A DNA stretch of 64,000 nucleotides from Flavobacterium sp. N1736. Its GTDB lineage: Bacteria; Bacteroidota; Bacteroidia; Flavobacteriales; Flavobacteriaceae. The notes beneath the pieces are model-generated. The model was not told the DNA's origin. It did not search any database and worked only from the letters and a program-made list of their open reading frames with translations. Shown in pieces: positions 33,636 to 41,620 of this stretch. The translations under genes were made by a program, and so were the position numbers. Within the stretch, counting starts at the first letter, position 1, and every line of letters starts with the position of its first letter. The DNA lies in NCBI RefSeq assembly GCF_025947065.1, contig NZ_CP109994.1, positions 3,782,001 through 3,846,000 of the forward strand, read 5' to 3'.

Positions 33636-34376
33636 CTATTTATACTCATTTACTCCTTCTACTACTGCTTTTTCGGTCAAAGCTATTAACTCGGCAAAAT
33701 CATAATTTTTTACTGCCAAAGCTTTATGAACGGTAAAGGTAAGATGATTTCCTAAACCTACCGGAAAAAGACCAAACTTTACCATTTTCCATGAATTATT
33801 AATACTCACCGGAACAACGTATGCTGACGGTGCGTATTTACATAATATCTTTAAACCATTTTGGGCAAATTCTTTAGGCTTTCCGGTTTTGCTACGCGTG
33901 CCTTCGGGAAATATTACTGCAGATCTTTTATGTTTTTCAATATATTCAGACAAGCCTTTGATTACAGGAATCGCTTGTTTCGGGTCTTTACGGTCGATTA
34001 GCACAGATCCTCCGTGGCGTAAATTGTATGATACGCTCGGGATTCCGCTGCCTAACTCTTTCTTACTTACAAATTTACAATGAAATCGTCTAAAATACCA
34101 AATCATTGCTATAATATCGTACATACTTTGATGATTTGAGACAAAAATCAAAGGTACATCAGTAGGAATTGTCTCTCTGTTTTCAATTTTATACGTTGTT
34201 CCAACAAGGTTTGTGCATCTTAATAACCAAAAGTTTAAATAATCGACGCTTTTTTTGTGCGCCTGATAACCAAAAACATTTAGGCAAAACCATTGTATTG
34301 GATGAAAAACCAATAAAACTGAACTAAAGATCAAATAGTAAATTACGGATATGGGATACGAAATTATTTTTTGCAT
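33636..34376 (-). CDS. 1-acyl-glycerol-3-phosphate acyltransferase (PlsC family)
   Basis: The product has 246 residues. N-terminal hydrophobic helices (about 5-38) anchor it to the inner membrane. The acyltransferase motifs are present: SNHQSMYDI (about 80-88, the H-x4-D catalytic pair) and IFPEGTRSKTG (about 156-166), with VPVSINNSW near 192-200. It transfers acyl chains to lysophosphatidic acid, the second step of phospholipid synthesis. It precedes the desaturase gene and is divergent from rnpA. Confidence 0.9.
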   Translation of the reverse strand: MQKIISYPISVIYYLIFSSVLLVFHPIQWFCLNVFGYQAHKKSVDYLNFWLLRCTNLVGTTYKIENRETIPTDVPLIFVSNHQSMYDIIAMIWYFRRFHCKFVSKKELGSGIPSVSYNLRHGGSVLIDRKDPKQAIPVIKGLSEYIEKHKRSAVIFPEGTRSKTGKPKEFAQNGLKILCKYAPSAYVVPVSINNSWKMVKFGLFPVGLGNHLTFTVHKALAVKNYDFAELIALTEKAVVEGVNEYK

Positions 34377-34462
34377 GCTTTAAAAATTAATGCCCAAAAG
34401 TAATAAATAAATTTTTAGCGGTATTAAAATTGAAAACAATAACTGTTTTTATCGTTTAATTG

Positions 34463-34470
34463 TACCTTTG
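34463..34470 (+). promoter_or_regulatory. Candidate -7 box (TACCTTTG) for rnpA
   Basis: TACCTTTG matches TAnnTTTG, 31 bp upstream of the rnpA ATG at 34502. A well-spaced -33 TTG was not found. Confidence 0.45.
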
Positions 34471-34501
34471 CCACAAAAACGGCACTTTTTTTCTGAATTA
34501 A

Positions 34502-34906
34502 ATGAACTTTACTTACCCAAAAAGCGAACGCTTAAAAAGCAAAACAACGATTGGATTACTTTTCTCTGAAGGGAAATCGGTTTCTAAATATCCGTTGCGT
34601 TTGGTTTACCGTCATGCGGAAGCTGATTCAGAAGAAAAAATTAAGATTGGTGTTTCGGTTTCAAAGAAATATTTCAAAAAAGCCGTTGACCGCAACTACT
34701 TCAAACGTGTTTTAAGAGAAACGTACCGATTAAACAAACATTTGCTTTGGGATAATCTTGAAGAACCGTATTCCCTGATGTTTTTTTATCAGACAAAAGA
34801 TCGTTTATCTTATGATGAAATCAACGTTAAAACGATTCAGTTGTTTGAGAAATTTCTCTTACAAGTGAATAAAACTCCCGATTCTGAAACCAAATCTGAA
34901 TTGTAA
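34502..34906 (+). CDS. rnpA: Ribonuclease P protein component
   Basis: The 134-residue basic protein has the RnpA fold and signature: FPKSERLKSK-like N-terminus (YPKSERLKSK), IGVSVSKKYFKKAVDRNYFKRVLRE (about 54-78) with the RNR-type RNA-binding motif, and an acidic/polar C-terminus. It binds the RNase P RNA that matures tRNA 5' ends. The usual neighbour rpmH is not seen upstream. It is followed by an S41 protease gene 116 bp downstream. Confidence 0.93.
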   Translation: MNFTYPKSERLKSKTTIGLLFSEGKSVSKYPLRLVYRHAEADSEEKIKIGVSVSKKYFKKAVDRNYFKRVLRETYRLNKHLLWDNLEEPYSLMFFYQTKDRLSYDEINVKTIQLFEKFLLQVNKTPDSETKSEL

Positions 34907-35022
34907 AATCGTTTGTAATCAATCGTTTTGAAGGTATCATTTGAGATTCACCTCAAGGACGCACGGTTATTAATGATTTATTCTTATTTTAGTGCTTTAT
35001 TTATTTCAGATATCATACAAAT

Positions 35023-36660
35023 ATGGCTACTTTTTTCAAAAGAAAAATCATTATACCAACTGTTGCGGCGGCATTTCTATTTATTGGAACCAGTTTCAAG
35101 GACGACTTCTTTGAAATTGCCAAGCAAATAGAAATCTTTACAACTTTATTTAAAGCTGTAAATACGAATTATGTAGACGAAACAAATCCGGGTGATTTGA
35201 TGGACAAAGCCATTAAAAGCATGTTGGGAAGTTTAGATCCATACACGGTTTACTTTAATGAACAGGATGTTGTAAATTTCAAAATCAACAATACGGGAGA
35301 ATATACCGGAATTGGTGCTATGATCGCCAGAAAGAAAGACCGTTTAATTGTTCGTGAACCTTATAAAAATTATCCTGCTGATAAAGCCGGACTAAAAGCG
35401 GGTGATGAAATTATTCAGATTGGCGATGTTTTAATTGCTGATTTTAAAGATGATGCTTCGCAATTATTGAAGGGAACAAAAAACACTAAGATTACTATAA
35501 AATACCTTCGTCAGGGAAAAACTTTTACTACTGAATTGGTTTTGGATGAGGTTGATATTAAATCAGTTCCATTTTATGGTAAAATTGATGACAAAACGGG
35601 TTATATCGTTTTGGCTCATTTTAGCCGAAAAGCTGCTGTTGAAGTAAGGGAAGCTCTTGAAAAATTAAAAGCTGACGGGGCGACGCAAATTGTACTGGAT
35701 TTAAGAGGAAATCCGGGTGGTTTATTAAACGAAGCTATTGATATTTGTAATTTGTTTGTTCCGAAAAATGAAGTTATCGTAACAACAAAGTCAAGAATTG
35801 AAAAACACAACAATACTTATAAAACGCAAAACCAGCCTATAGATACCGAAATTCCGCTGGCAATTTTGGTAAACGGAAGAAGTGCATCTGCATCAGAAAT
35901 TGTTTCGGGGGCTTTACAGGATTTAGATCGTGCCGTAATTTTAGGAAGCCGCAGTTTTGGTAAAGGTTTGGTACAACGATCTGTAGATTTGACTTACGGA
36001 ACTCAGCTTAAAGTAACTATTTCCAGATATTACACACCTTCGGGCAGATGTATTCAGGCTTTGGATTATGCTCATAAAGACAAAAATGGCGTTGCCGTAA
36101 AAACAGATTCTAAAAACTTTAATGCTTTTAAAACCAGAAAAGGCAGAACGGTTTATGATGGCGGAGGAGTTTTACCGGATATTGAATTGGATGAAGCAAA
36201 AATGAGTCCTATTACGACTGCTTTATTGAAGAATGACGGGATCTTTGATTATGCTACAAGCTATTATTATAAAAATCCAAATTTAGGCGATAAAATCCCG
36301 GTTCTAACAGATGCGGATTACACCAGCTTTAAACAATATTTAAAAACGAACAAGATTACTTTTGATACTGAAACTGAAGTTGCTTTAAAAAATACTTTGG
36401 CTGCAGCCAAAAACGAAAAAATAGATGAAACGATCGCACCGGAATATCAGCAGTTATTAAACGCCTTAGAGAAAAGTGAAACCACTTTATTGGACAAGAA
36501 CCAAAAAGAAATTAAAAACCTGATTCAGGAAGAACTGATTAAGAGATACCAATATCAGGAAGGTCTATATCAATTTTACATTAAAAACAATTCAGAAATT
36601 AAGAAAGCGGTGAGCGTTTTAAATAATCAAACTGAGTATAAAACCATTTTAAAAATGTAA
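35023..36660 (+). CDS. S41 carboxy-terminal processing protease (CtpA-like)
   Basis: The 545-residue protein has an N-terminal hydrophobic segment (about 9-25) for export or anchoring. A PDZ domain (about 90-165) includes YTGIGAMIARKKD and AGLKAGDEIIQIGD. The S41 core follows: LDLRGNPGGLLNEAI (about 225-239), the catalytic Ser in NGRSASASEIVSG (about 284-296) and the catalytic Lys in SRSFGKGLVQ (about 309-318). CtpA-type enzymes trim periplasmic proteins from the C-terminus. The C-terminal ~170 residues extend beyond the core and are helical. It is followed 4 bp later by the OmpA-domain gene. Confidence 0.93.
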   Translation: MATFFKRKIIIPTVAAAFLFIGTSFKDDFFEIAKQIEIFTTLFKAVNTNYVDETNPGDLMDKAIKSMLGSLDPYTVYFNEQDVVNFKINNTGEYTGIGAMIARKKDRLIVREPYKNYPADKAGLKAGDEIIQIGDVLIADFKDDASQLLKGTKNTKITIKYLRQGKTFTTELVLDEVDIKSVPFYGKIDDKTGYIVLAHFSRKAAVEVREALEKLKADGATQIVLDLRGNPGGLLNEAIDICNLFVPKNEVIVTTKSRIEKHNNTYKTQNQPIDTEIPLAILVNGRSASASEIVSGALQDLDRAVILGSRSFGKGLVQRSVDLTYGTQLKVTISRYYTPSGRCIQALDYAHKDKNGVAVKTDSKNFNAFKTRKGRTVYDGGGVLPDIELDEAKMSPITTALLKNDGIFDYATSYYYKNPNLGDKIPVLTDADYTSFKQYLKTNKITFDTETEVALKNTLAAAKNEKIDETIAPEYQQLLNALEKSETTLLDKNQKEIKNLIQEELIKRYQYQEGLYQFYIKNNSEIKKAVSVLNNQTEYKTILKM

Positions 36661-36664
36661 AAAA

Positions 36665-37468
36665 ATGAAACTTTGTAAAGTCTTCTTGTTTTTCTTTACT
36701 TTCTATTTATCGGCTCAGCAAAAAACAATTGAAACTATATTTTTTGATTTCGATAAATTTGATCTTACTGAACAGCAAACAGGCGTTGTTACGAATTTTA
36801 TAAAAAAAATAGATACTTCAAAAGTAGAGTCAATACAAATCTACGGTTACTGTGATGATCGCGGAGATGACGATTACAACTTCAAATTGTCTAATAACAG
36901 GGTTAATACAATTCAGGAGTTACTGGTTTCGAAAGGTTTTAATCAAAGTAAAATCATCATTCTTGAGGGCAAAGGCCGTGTTATTGTAAAACCGGATACG
37001 GTTGAAAATCTTAGTGAAACACGATCTAAAAATCGGCGGGTTGATTTAATCGTCGTAAACAGAAACAGCTTTGGCAAGGGCGTTTATAATTCATTTAAAA
37101 ACAAACTAAAAGTTGGCGACAAAATCTATCTGGAAAGCATCTTATTTGATCTTGGAAGCGCAAAACTAACGCACAATTCTAAAAAAGAATTAGATAAAAT
37201 TGCTTCTATTTTACAAGATAAAAAGAATATTCAGTTTGAAATAAGAGGTCATGTTTGTTGTACTCCCGAAATTTATAGCGACGGAATTGACAAAGATACC
37301 AAAGAAAGAAGGCTTTCCTGGAATCGTGCCAAGACCGTTTTTAAATACCTGATATCAAAAAGAATCTCTTCGGGCAGAATGACTTTTCAGGGTTGCGGAA
37401 ATAAATATCCTTTGGGAAAAGGCGATAATTATGACCGACGTGTGGAGTTTTGCATTACTAAACTTTGA
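36665..37468 (+). CDS. Periplasmic protein with two OmpA-like domains
   Basis: The 267-residue exported protein has a signal peptide (about 1-17, ending YLSAQ). Two OmpA-like peptidoglycan-binding domains follow: the first (about 20-130) with FFDFDKFDLTEQQ and RVDLIVV, the second (about 150-265) with ILFDLGSAKLTHNSKKELDKIA and NYDRRVEFCI. A paired Cys cluster (HVCCTPE) is in the second domain, with another Cys near the C-terminus. There is no beta-barrel, so the protein probably links an envelope complex to the cell wall. It is in an operon with the S41 protease. The duplicated domain is unusual. Confidence 0.85.
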   Translation: MKLCKVFLFFFTFYLSAQQKTIETIFFDFDKFDLTEQQTGVVTNFIKKIDTSKVESIQIYGYCDDRGDDDYNFKLSNNRVNTIQELLVSKGFNQSKIIILEGKGRVIVKPDTVENLSETRSKNRRVDLIVVNRNSFGKGVYNSFKNKLKVGDKIYLESILFDLGSAKLTHNSKKELDKIASILQDKKNIQFEIRGHVCCTPEIYSDGIDKDTKERRLSWNRAKTVFKYLISKRISSGRMTFQGCGNKYPLGKGDNYDRRVEFCITKL

Positions 37469-37655
37469 GATGTAGTTTCTGCAAACTACAAAATCGCCAA
37501 GATATTTACTTAAAGTTATGATTTAAAATAAGTTGTTAATCTTTTGTTTATTAAGGTTTTACTTTTAAAATATAAGGCAATAATACTATCGCAACTAGTT
37601 TGCAATAACGAAATTTGACGTCTTTCTTGAATCAATCTTTAATATTCTATAAAAG

Positions 37656-38558
37656 TTACGTAAGTTCTTCATCAAGCCAAGAAACTATATCATTTATCAG
37701 TTTTTGAAATTGATCAAATATACTATGATCGGAATTTTCAAAAATTATAAATTTTGACTTGTACTTGTTTTCTAAAGTCTTTTGATAAAGTTCTTCACTA
37801 TTAAAAAGTGCTACTTTCTCATCCTGATCTCCGTGAAGAAATAAAAAACTTTCTTTTTTGTTTACTATTGAATCAATCTGAAATATTGGTGATACTTTAT
37901 TTGAATAGTAAATAGAATCTAATGCATAGTTCCTGATTCTATTTTGATAAACAGTAAACATTTCTTTTCTCTTTATTTTTAAAATGTTACTTGGTCCGGC
38001 AATATTAATTGTTGTTCTAATTTTCTTTGTTCTTTTCAATAATTGAAAATTTGTAATGCCTCCTCTGCTCCAGCCCATTTGGGCAATTTTAGTGCTGTCT
38101 GCAATTTTGATGCTGTCAATAATGTCAAATAATGCCATTACATCGTCTATGTCTTTGCCGCCAAATTCATCAACACCTTCACTACCTTCTGAACCTCTTA
38201 ATTGTGATCCAATTATGACAAAACCTCTACTGGCTATTTTAGATAAAAAAGCAATAATGTACTGATCGTTGACCATTCCATAACTGCCATTTCCGCCACG
38301 ATTAAAAATTATGACCGGATACTTTTTATCCTCTTCTGTTGGCAATAGTAAAAATCCTTTAACTTTTGTATTATCAAAAGACTTATAGGTTAAATCATAG
38401 ATGTTTACATTTTCAAGCTGCTTCTGGATTTTTTTCATTTTGCTGTATCGTTCCGGAGCAAATCTGTCGGTCATAGTGTAGTTTTTATGCTGCACTATTG
38501 ATTGCGCATTACTGCTGAGGAAAAAAAATAACGCCAGAATAAGTAAATAATGTTTCAT
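37656..38558 (-). CDS. Exported alpha/beta hydrolase (S9-like), RiPP-locus gene 4
   Basis: The 300-residue product has a signal peptide (about 1-18, ending SSNAQ). The serine-hydrolase triad is visible: nucleophile elbow GWSRGG (about 164-169), Asp in LHGDQDEKVALF (about 245-256) and His in ENSDHSIFD (about 278-286). The fold resembles prolyl-oligopeptidase-type hydrolases that clip peptides. It follows the sister hydrolase gene by 70 bp on the same strand and seems to end the operon. In context it may trim or activate the peptide made by the locus; that is inference. Confidence 0.8.
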   Translation of the reverse strand: MKHYLLILALFFFLSSNAQSIVQHKNYTMTDRFAPERYSKMKKIQKQLENVNIYDLTYKSFDNTKVKGFLLLPTEEDKKYPVIIFNRGGNGSYGMVNDQYIIAFLSKIASRGFVIIGSQLRGSEGSEGVDEFGGKDIDDVMALFDIIDSIKIADSTKIAQMGWSRGGITNFQLLKRTKKIRTTINIAGPSNILKIKRKEMFTVYQNRIRNYALDSIYYSNKVSPIFQIDSIVNKKESFLFLHGDQDEKVALFNSEELYQKTLENKYKSKFIIFENSDHSIFDQFQKLINDIVSWLDEELT

Positions 38559-38628
38559 CGGATTAGCTGTTTAATTTTTTCTTTTGAATAATTTGCGGCG
38601 AACTTTTATGTAATAATTAAACTAACTT

Positions 38629-39639
38629 TTACGAAGTCAACCAATTTATTACATCTTTAAAAACTTCATCCCAGTGATATGAATCTTCTGTAGGTTTGCC
38701 ATTAACATCAAATTCTTTCTTTTCATAATTATGTCCATAATTAGGATACGCTTTAAGATTGACATTATTTCCCGATAATAAAAAAGGTATCAAATCATTG
38801 TGTATTGAGCCAATATCAGCTGTACCATATACAATTAATAATGGCTTTTTAAATTTTCTAAGGCTTTCATAACTTAGATTCTCATTGTAGCTCAACCAAT
38901 TATTAAATCCTATGTTAGTCTTGTATTTTATTTTGCTTGATGGTATATTTTTGTAATCATTAATCAATTCGTTGATTTCTAATTGATTTGAAGTATCATT
39001 TTTTGTTTCAAAAGATTTAATACGTTCTCGCATTATACTTTCAGAAATTCTGTTGAAAGGGTCTGCAGACATACAAACTAATTTTGTAATCTTCTTATTG
39101 TCTTCTGCTAACCTTGCTGCAACTCTATAACCTTCTGAATGCCCAATGACAAATATTGAATCTTTTTTTACTCTTTTATCTTTATGCAAATAGTTTAGAA
39201 CCGATTTAACCTGACTAACTCTGTAATAGAGATTATTATTTTGGGTGTATTCTTTAGGAATCTCTGCTTTTTCGTTTACATAACCTTGACTATCTCTATC
39301 ATAGCTGCCTATTAATGGAATTCCTTTTCTAGCAACAATTACAAAATTGAATTTATTTATATATTCTTTTATGCTAAACGGAATAGTGGAATTTGCAGAT
39401 TCCTGATCGTAAAAAATTACAGGCAATGGCAGTGATCCTTGTACAAATAAAATAGTGGGCTTTGCATTATTAGAATTGCTTACGGAAGTCAGAAAAACAA
39501 TTGTATCATTCTTCGTTTTTAAAACTGTTTTCGTAAATCCCGCTTTTTGAAGATAAAAATCATCACTCTTTTGAGCATTTACAATTAAATTCGAAAAAAA
39601 AATTATGATGTATAGTACAAGTAATTTAATTATTTTCAT
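38629..39639 (-). CDS. Exported alpha/beta hydrolase, RiPP-locus gene 3
   Basis: The 336-residue product begins with a signal peptide (about 1-22, ending LIVNAQ). Triad candidates are the Ser in IGHSEGYRVAAR (about 165-176), Asp in YGTADIGS (about 268-275) and His in NYGHNYE (about 297-303). Its start overlaps the end of the radical SAM gene by 14 bp, which shows translational coupling to the maturase. It may act on the modified peptide as a protease or esterase in the periplasm. The sequence gives no substrate. It is not closely related to the hydrolase downstream beyond the shared fold. Confidence 0.78.
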   Translation of the reverse strand: MKIIKLLVLYIIIFFSNLIVNAQKSDDFYLQKAGFTKTVLKTKNDTIVFLTSVSNSNNAKPTILFVQGSLPLPVIFYDQESANSTIPFSIKEYINKFNFVIVARKGIPLIGSYDRDSQGYVNEKAEIPKEYTQNNNLYYRVSQVKSVLNYLHKDKRVKKDSIFVIGHSEGYRVAARLAEDNKKITKLVCMSADPFNRISESIMRERIKSFETKNDTSNQLEINELINDYKNIPSSKIKYKTNIGFNNWLSYNENLSYESLRKFKKPLLIVYGTADIGSIHNDLIPFLLSGNNVNLKAYPNYGHNYEKKEFDVNGKPTEDSYHWDEVFKDVINWLTS

Positions 39640-40813
39640 TTGAAAAAGATTTAGTTATATCATTAAAATTAAGATACTCTATTCCTGATTCTAGTATTGT
39701 TTCTTTGGACATATCGTTTAATACTTCATTCTGGATATAACAAATAAGTTCAATTATTTCCTTACAATAAATAGATGGGTTATCAAATAAATTAGTTTTT
39801 GAAAAACGATGACCTAAATAACCACCACCACAAACTGGTTCTATTATGCAATTCTGACAAGTATTACATAAATTAGTATGGCTATTATAATACATTCTTG
39901 CAAGATTTGATTCTTTATATATTAGATTTAAGTCATTACTTAATACATTAAATTTAGTATTTGTAAATCCATCACCACAAATTTTTAAAGTATCAACGGT
40001 TTCTATACTACCATCTGTTTCAATTATTAAGGTTTGGTTTATACTGCTTCCAAAAATCTCAGTACCTCTAGTTTTACCAAAAATTAGTGCGATTAGATCT
40101 GTTAATGGTCTTATATTGGGTTTCTTCTTATCATTGTCATTGTACCATATCTCAAACATTTCACTAAGCCATTTTCCAACTTTTGGCACATCTTCTTGTG
40201 TAGATTGGATATAGTTAAAATCCTGAAATAAAAAATGAACGGATTTAGCGCCTAATTTTTTAAAATGGCTATAAACTTTACTTGCTTCTTGTGTAGTATC
40301 AATTACACAAAGACAATTTGCCATTTCATCTCCATATGTTTTCCTTACAATATTAAATCCTTTCACAATTTCATTATAAGATCCTTTTCCGTTATGATAA
40401 ATTCTGTTATTATTATTTGACTTTGGCGAGCTATCAATACTTATTCCTATCTGGATATTTAATTTTTTTAAAGCATCTGCAAATTCCCTTGTTAATAAAG
40501 TACCATTAGACTGCATTGAGTATTCAATCAAGATATTATCTGGAATAATTTTTTTCTGAGTTTCAACAAAATTTATATAAAAATCTATTCCTGCAAGCAG
40601 AGGTTCTCCACCATGAAAAACTATAAAAAATTCTTTAAGATTGTTTTCAATACAATTATTTTTAATTCTCAACAGCATTGATTCTATGACTTCCTGACTC
40701 ATAAATTTTGGTTGTCTTTTATAGCTAGTATCACCCATATTATATACATAACAATATGTACAATTTAAATTACATAGACTTGCGACTTTTATTACTAGGT
40801 TTGAGGTATACAT
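39626..40813 (-). CDS. Radical SAM/SPASM peptide maturase
   Basis: The 395-residue protein has the radical SAM cluster motif C14-x3-C18-x2-C21, followed by FHGGEPLLAG (about 66-75) and the GISIDSSPK region. The C-terminal SPASM-type domain has CNTCQNCIIEPVCGGGYLGHRFS (Cys-rich, about 325-350) for extra Fe-S clusters. The CGGGY-x-GHR ending resembles the FxsB/GrrM group of RiPP maturases, some of which form cyclophane rings on aromatic residues of a precursor. A small GG-type precursor gene lies directly upstream. The exact chemistry is inference. Its base composition is visibly AT-rich relative to its neighbours. Confidence 0.9.
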   Translation of the reverse strand: MYTSNLVIKVASLCNLNCTYCYVYNMGDTSYKRQPKFMSQEVIESMLLRIKNNCIENNLKEFFIVFHGGEPLLAGIDFYINFVETQKKIIPDNILIEYSMQSNGTLLTREFADALKKLNIQIGISIDSSPKSNNNNRIYHNGKGSYNEIVKGFNIVRKTYGDEMANCLCVIDTTQEASKVYSHFKKLGAKSVHFLFQDFNYIQSTQEDVPKVGKWLSEMFEIWYNDNDKKKPNIRPLTDLIALIFGKTRGTEIFGSSINQTLIIETDGSIETVDTLKICGDGFTNTKFNVLSNDLNLIYKESNLARMYYNSHTNLCNTCQNCIIEPVCGGGYLGHRFSKTNLFDNPSIYCKEIIELICYIQNEVLNDMSKETILESGIEYLNFNDITKSFSNENN

Positions 40814-40828
40814 ATCGTATCATTAAAA

Positions 40829-40848
40829 ATGGGCGATTAATCGCCCAT
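40829..40848 (-). terminator. Attenuator-like palindrome between precursor and maturase genes
   Basis: ATGGGCGATTAATCGCCCAT is a perfect 20-bp palindrome. On the minus strand it is followed by TTTTTAATG, i.e. a T-run, then the maturase start 16 bp away. A stem with a T-run there would end most transcripts after the precursor, giving much more peptide than enzyme, a common RiPP arrangement. Confidence 0.75.
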
Positions 40849-40870
40849 AAAAATTATTTGAAAAAATTAA

Positions 40871-41035
40871 CTAACGTCTTACATATGTACTTTCTGTATA
40901 GGTTCTATCATTTGAAGGATCCCTATCCAAATTCCCTCCGGTAATTTTTTTCATTTGGCTCTTTTCTAAAACAATGGAAGCATCAATCTCTTTTTCATTT
41001 TTCTCAAAGAAAAATTTTTTCTTTTCTGTTTTCAT
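40871..41035 (-). CDS. RiPP precursor peptide with GG-type leader
   Basis: A 54-residue frame, ATG at 41035 and TAG at 40871. The leader is highly charged (KTEKKKFFFEKNEKEIDAS) and then has VLEKSQMKKITGG, the pattern of GG-type leaders in Bacteroidota natural-product precursors. Cleavage after GG (residues 33-34) would release a 20-residue core that begins NLDRDPSND and ends in two aromatic triads, YTE and YVR. Such residues are candidate targets for the radical SAM enzyme encoded just downstream. A promoter candidate precedes it and a palindrome with T-run follows it. No transporter for export is in the window. Confidence 0.82.
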   Translation of the reverse strand: MKTEKKKFFFEKNEKEIDASIVLEKSQMKKITGGNLDRDPSNDRTYTESTYVRR

Positions 41036-41131
41036 AATTAATTTTTTAATTGTTAGTATTTACTTAAAAAAACCTTTAATAAATCAAGTCGACTTTGATT
41101 AGATATTAAAGATACCTTTAAGATTACTCCA

Positions 41132-41139
41132 CAAACATA
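41132..41139 (-). promoter_or_regulatory. Candidate -7 box (TATGTTTG) for the precursor gene
   Basis: Minus-strand TATGTTTG matches TAnnTTTG and lies 96 bp upstream of the precursor ATG, leaving a long untranslated leader. It adjoins the palindrome cluster at 41141-41192. Confidence 0.4.
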
Positions 41140-41140
41140 C

Positions 41141-41192
41141 AATGCAAAGCATTATAACCCTATGCAGTATTATGCGAATTTATTTGCATAAT
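41141..41192. promoter_or_regulatory. Operator-like cluster of ATGC/GCAT half-sites
   Basis: AATGC-AAA-GCATT (41141-41153) and ATTATGC-(10 bp)-GCATAAT (41169-41192) are inverted repeats, with a further TATGC between them. They lie in the divergent gap, next to the precursor promoter candidate and about 100 bp ahead of the XRE regulator. They are the natural candidates for its binding sites. Confidence 0.5.
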
Positions 41193-41288
41193 GTTTTTTA
41201 TACTAAAATAATATCTTACAAAAAATATTGTATATATTTAAAAATTCTTAAATTATTATTACTTTATTAATCGAGAAATGAATTAAAT

Positions 41289-41618
41289 ATGAGCAAGACA
41301 AAACTTATACAAGCCAGATTAGCAAAAGGATTCTCTCAGCAGGAATTGGCAGATTTAATAGGTATGTCGCAATCTAATTACAGCCGTAGGGAAAATGGAC
41401 GCAAAAATATTTCGGACATCGAGTGGAATAGAATTGCAAAAGAATTAGCTGTAGAAAAGGAATCTATTTACGAAGCTGATGAAGAAAAGTCTGTCGAAAA
41501 TGCTGAAATAAATATACGTCAAATCAATATCCCTGACTTTATCATGGAACACATTGAATTATTAAAGGAGGAAAATAAAAATCTCAGAGAAGAATTAAAG
41601 AGATTAAAAGGTCAATAA
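41289..41618 (+). CDS. XRE-family regulator divergent from the RiPP genes
   Basis: The 109-residue protein has an N-terminal helix-turn-helix of the Cro/CI type (about 6-60): LIQARLAKGFSQQELADLIGMSQSNYSRRENGRKNISD. A short acidic linker follows, then a C-terminal coiled coil (IELLKEENKNLREELKRLK, about 89-107) that would let it dimerise. It is transcribed away from the precursor peptide gene across a 253-bp gap with palindromic half-sites. It probably controls that operon and itself. It ends 2 bp before the stop of the convergent acetyltransferase gene. Confidence 0.82.
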   Translation: MSKTKLIQARLAKGFSQQELADLIGMSQSNYSRRENGRKNISDIEWNRIAKELAVEKESIYEADEEKSVENAEINIRQINIPDFIMEHIELLKEENKNLREELKRLKGQ

Positions 41619-41620
41619 TT

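Noticed and set aside
40829..40848. Restriction-type or phage attachment palindrome
   Set aside because: The stem is followed by a T-run and lies between a peptide and its modifying enzyme, so an attenuator explains it better; no integrase is nearby.
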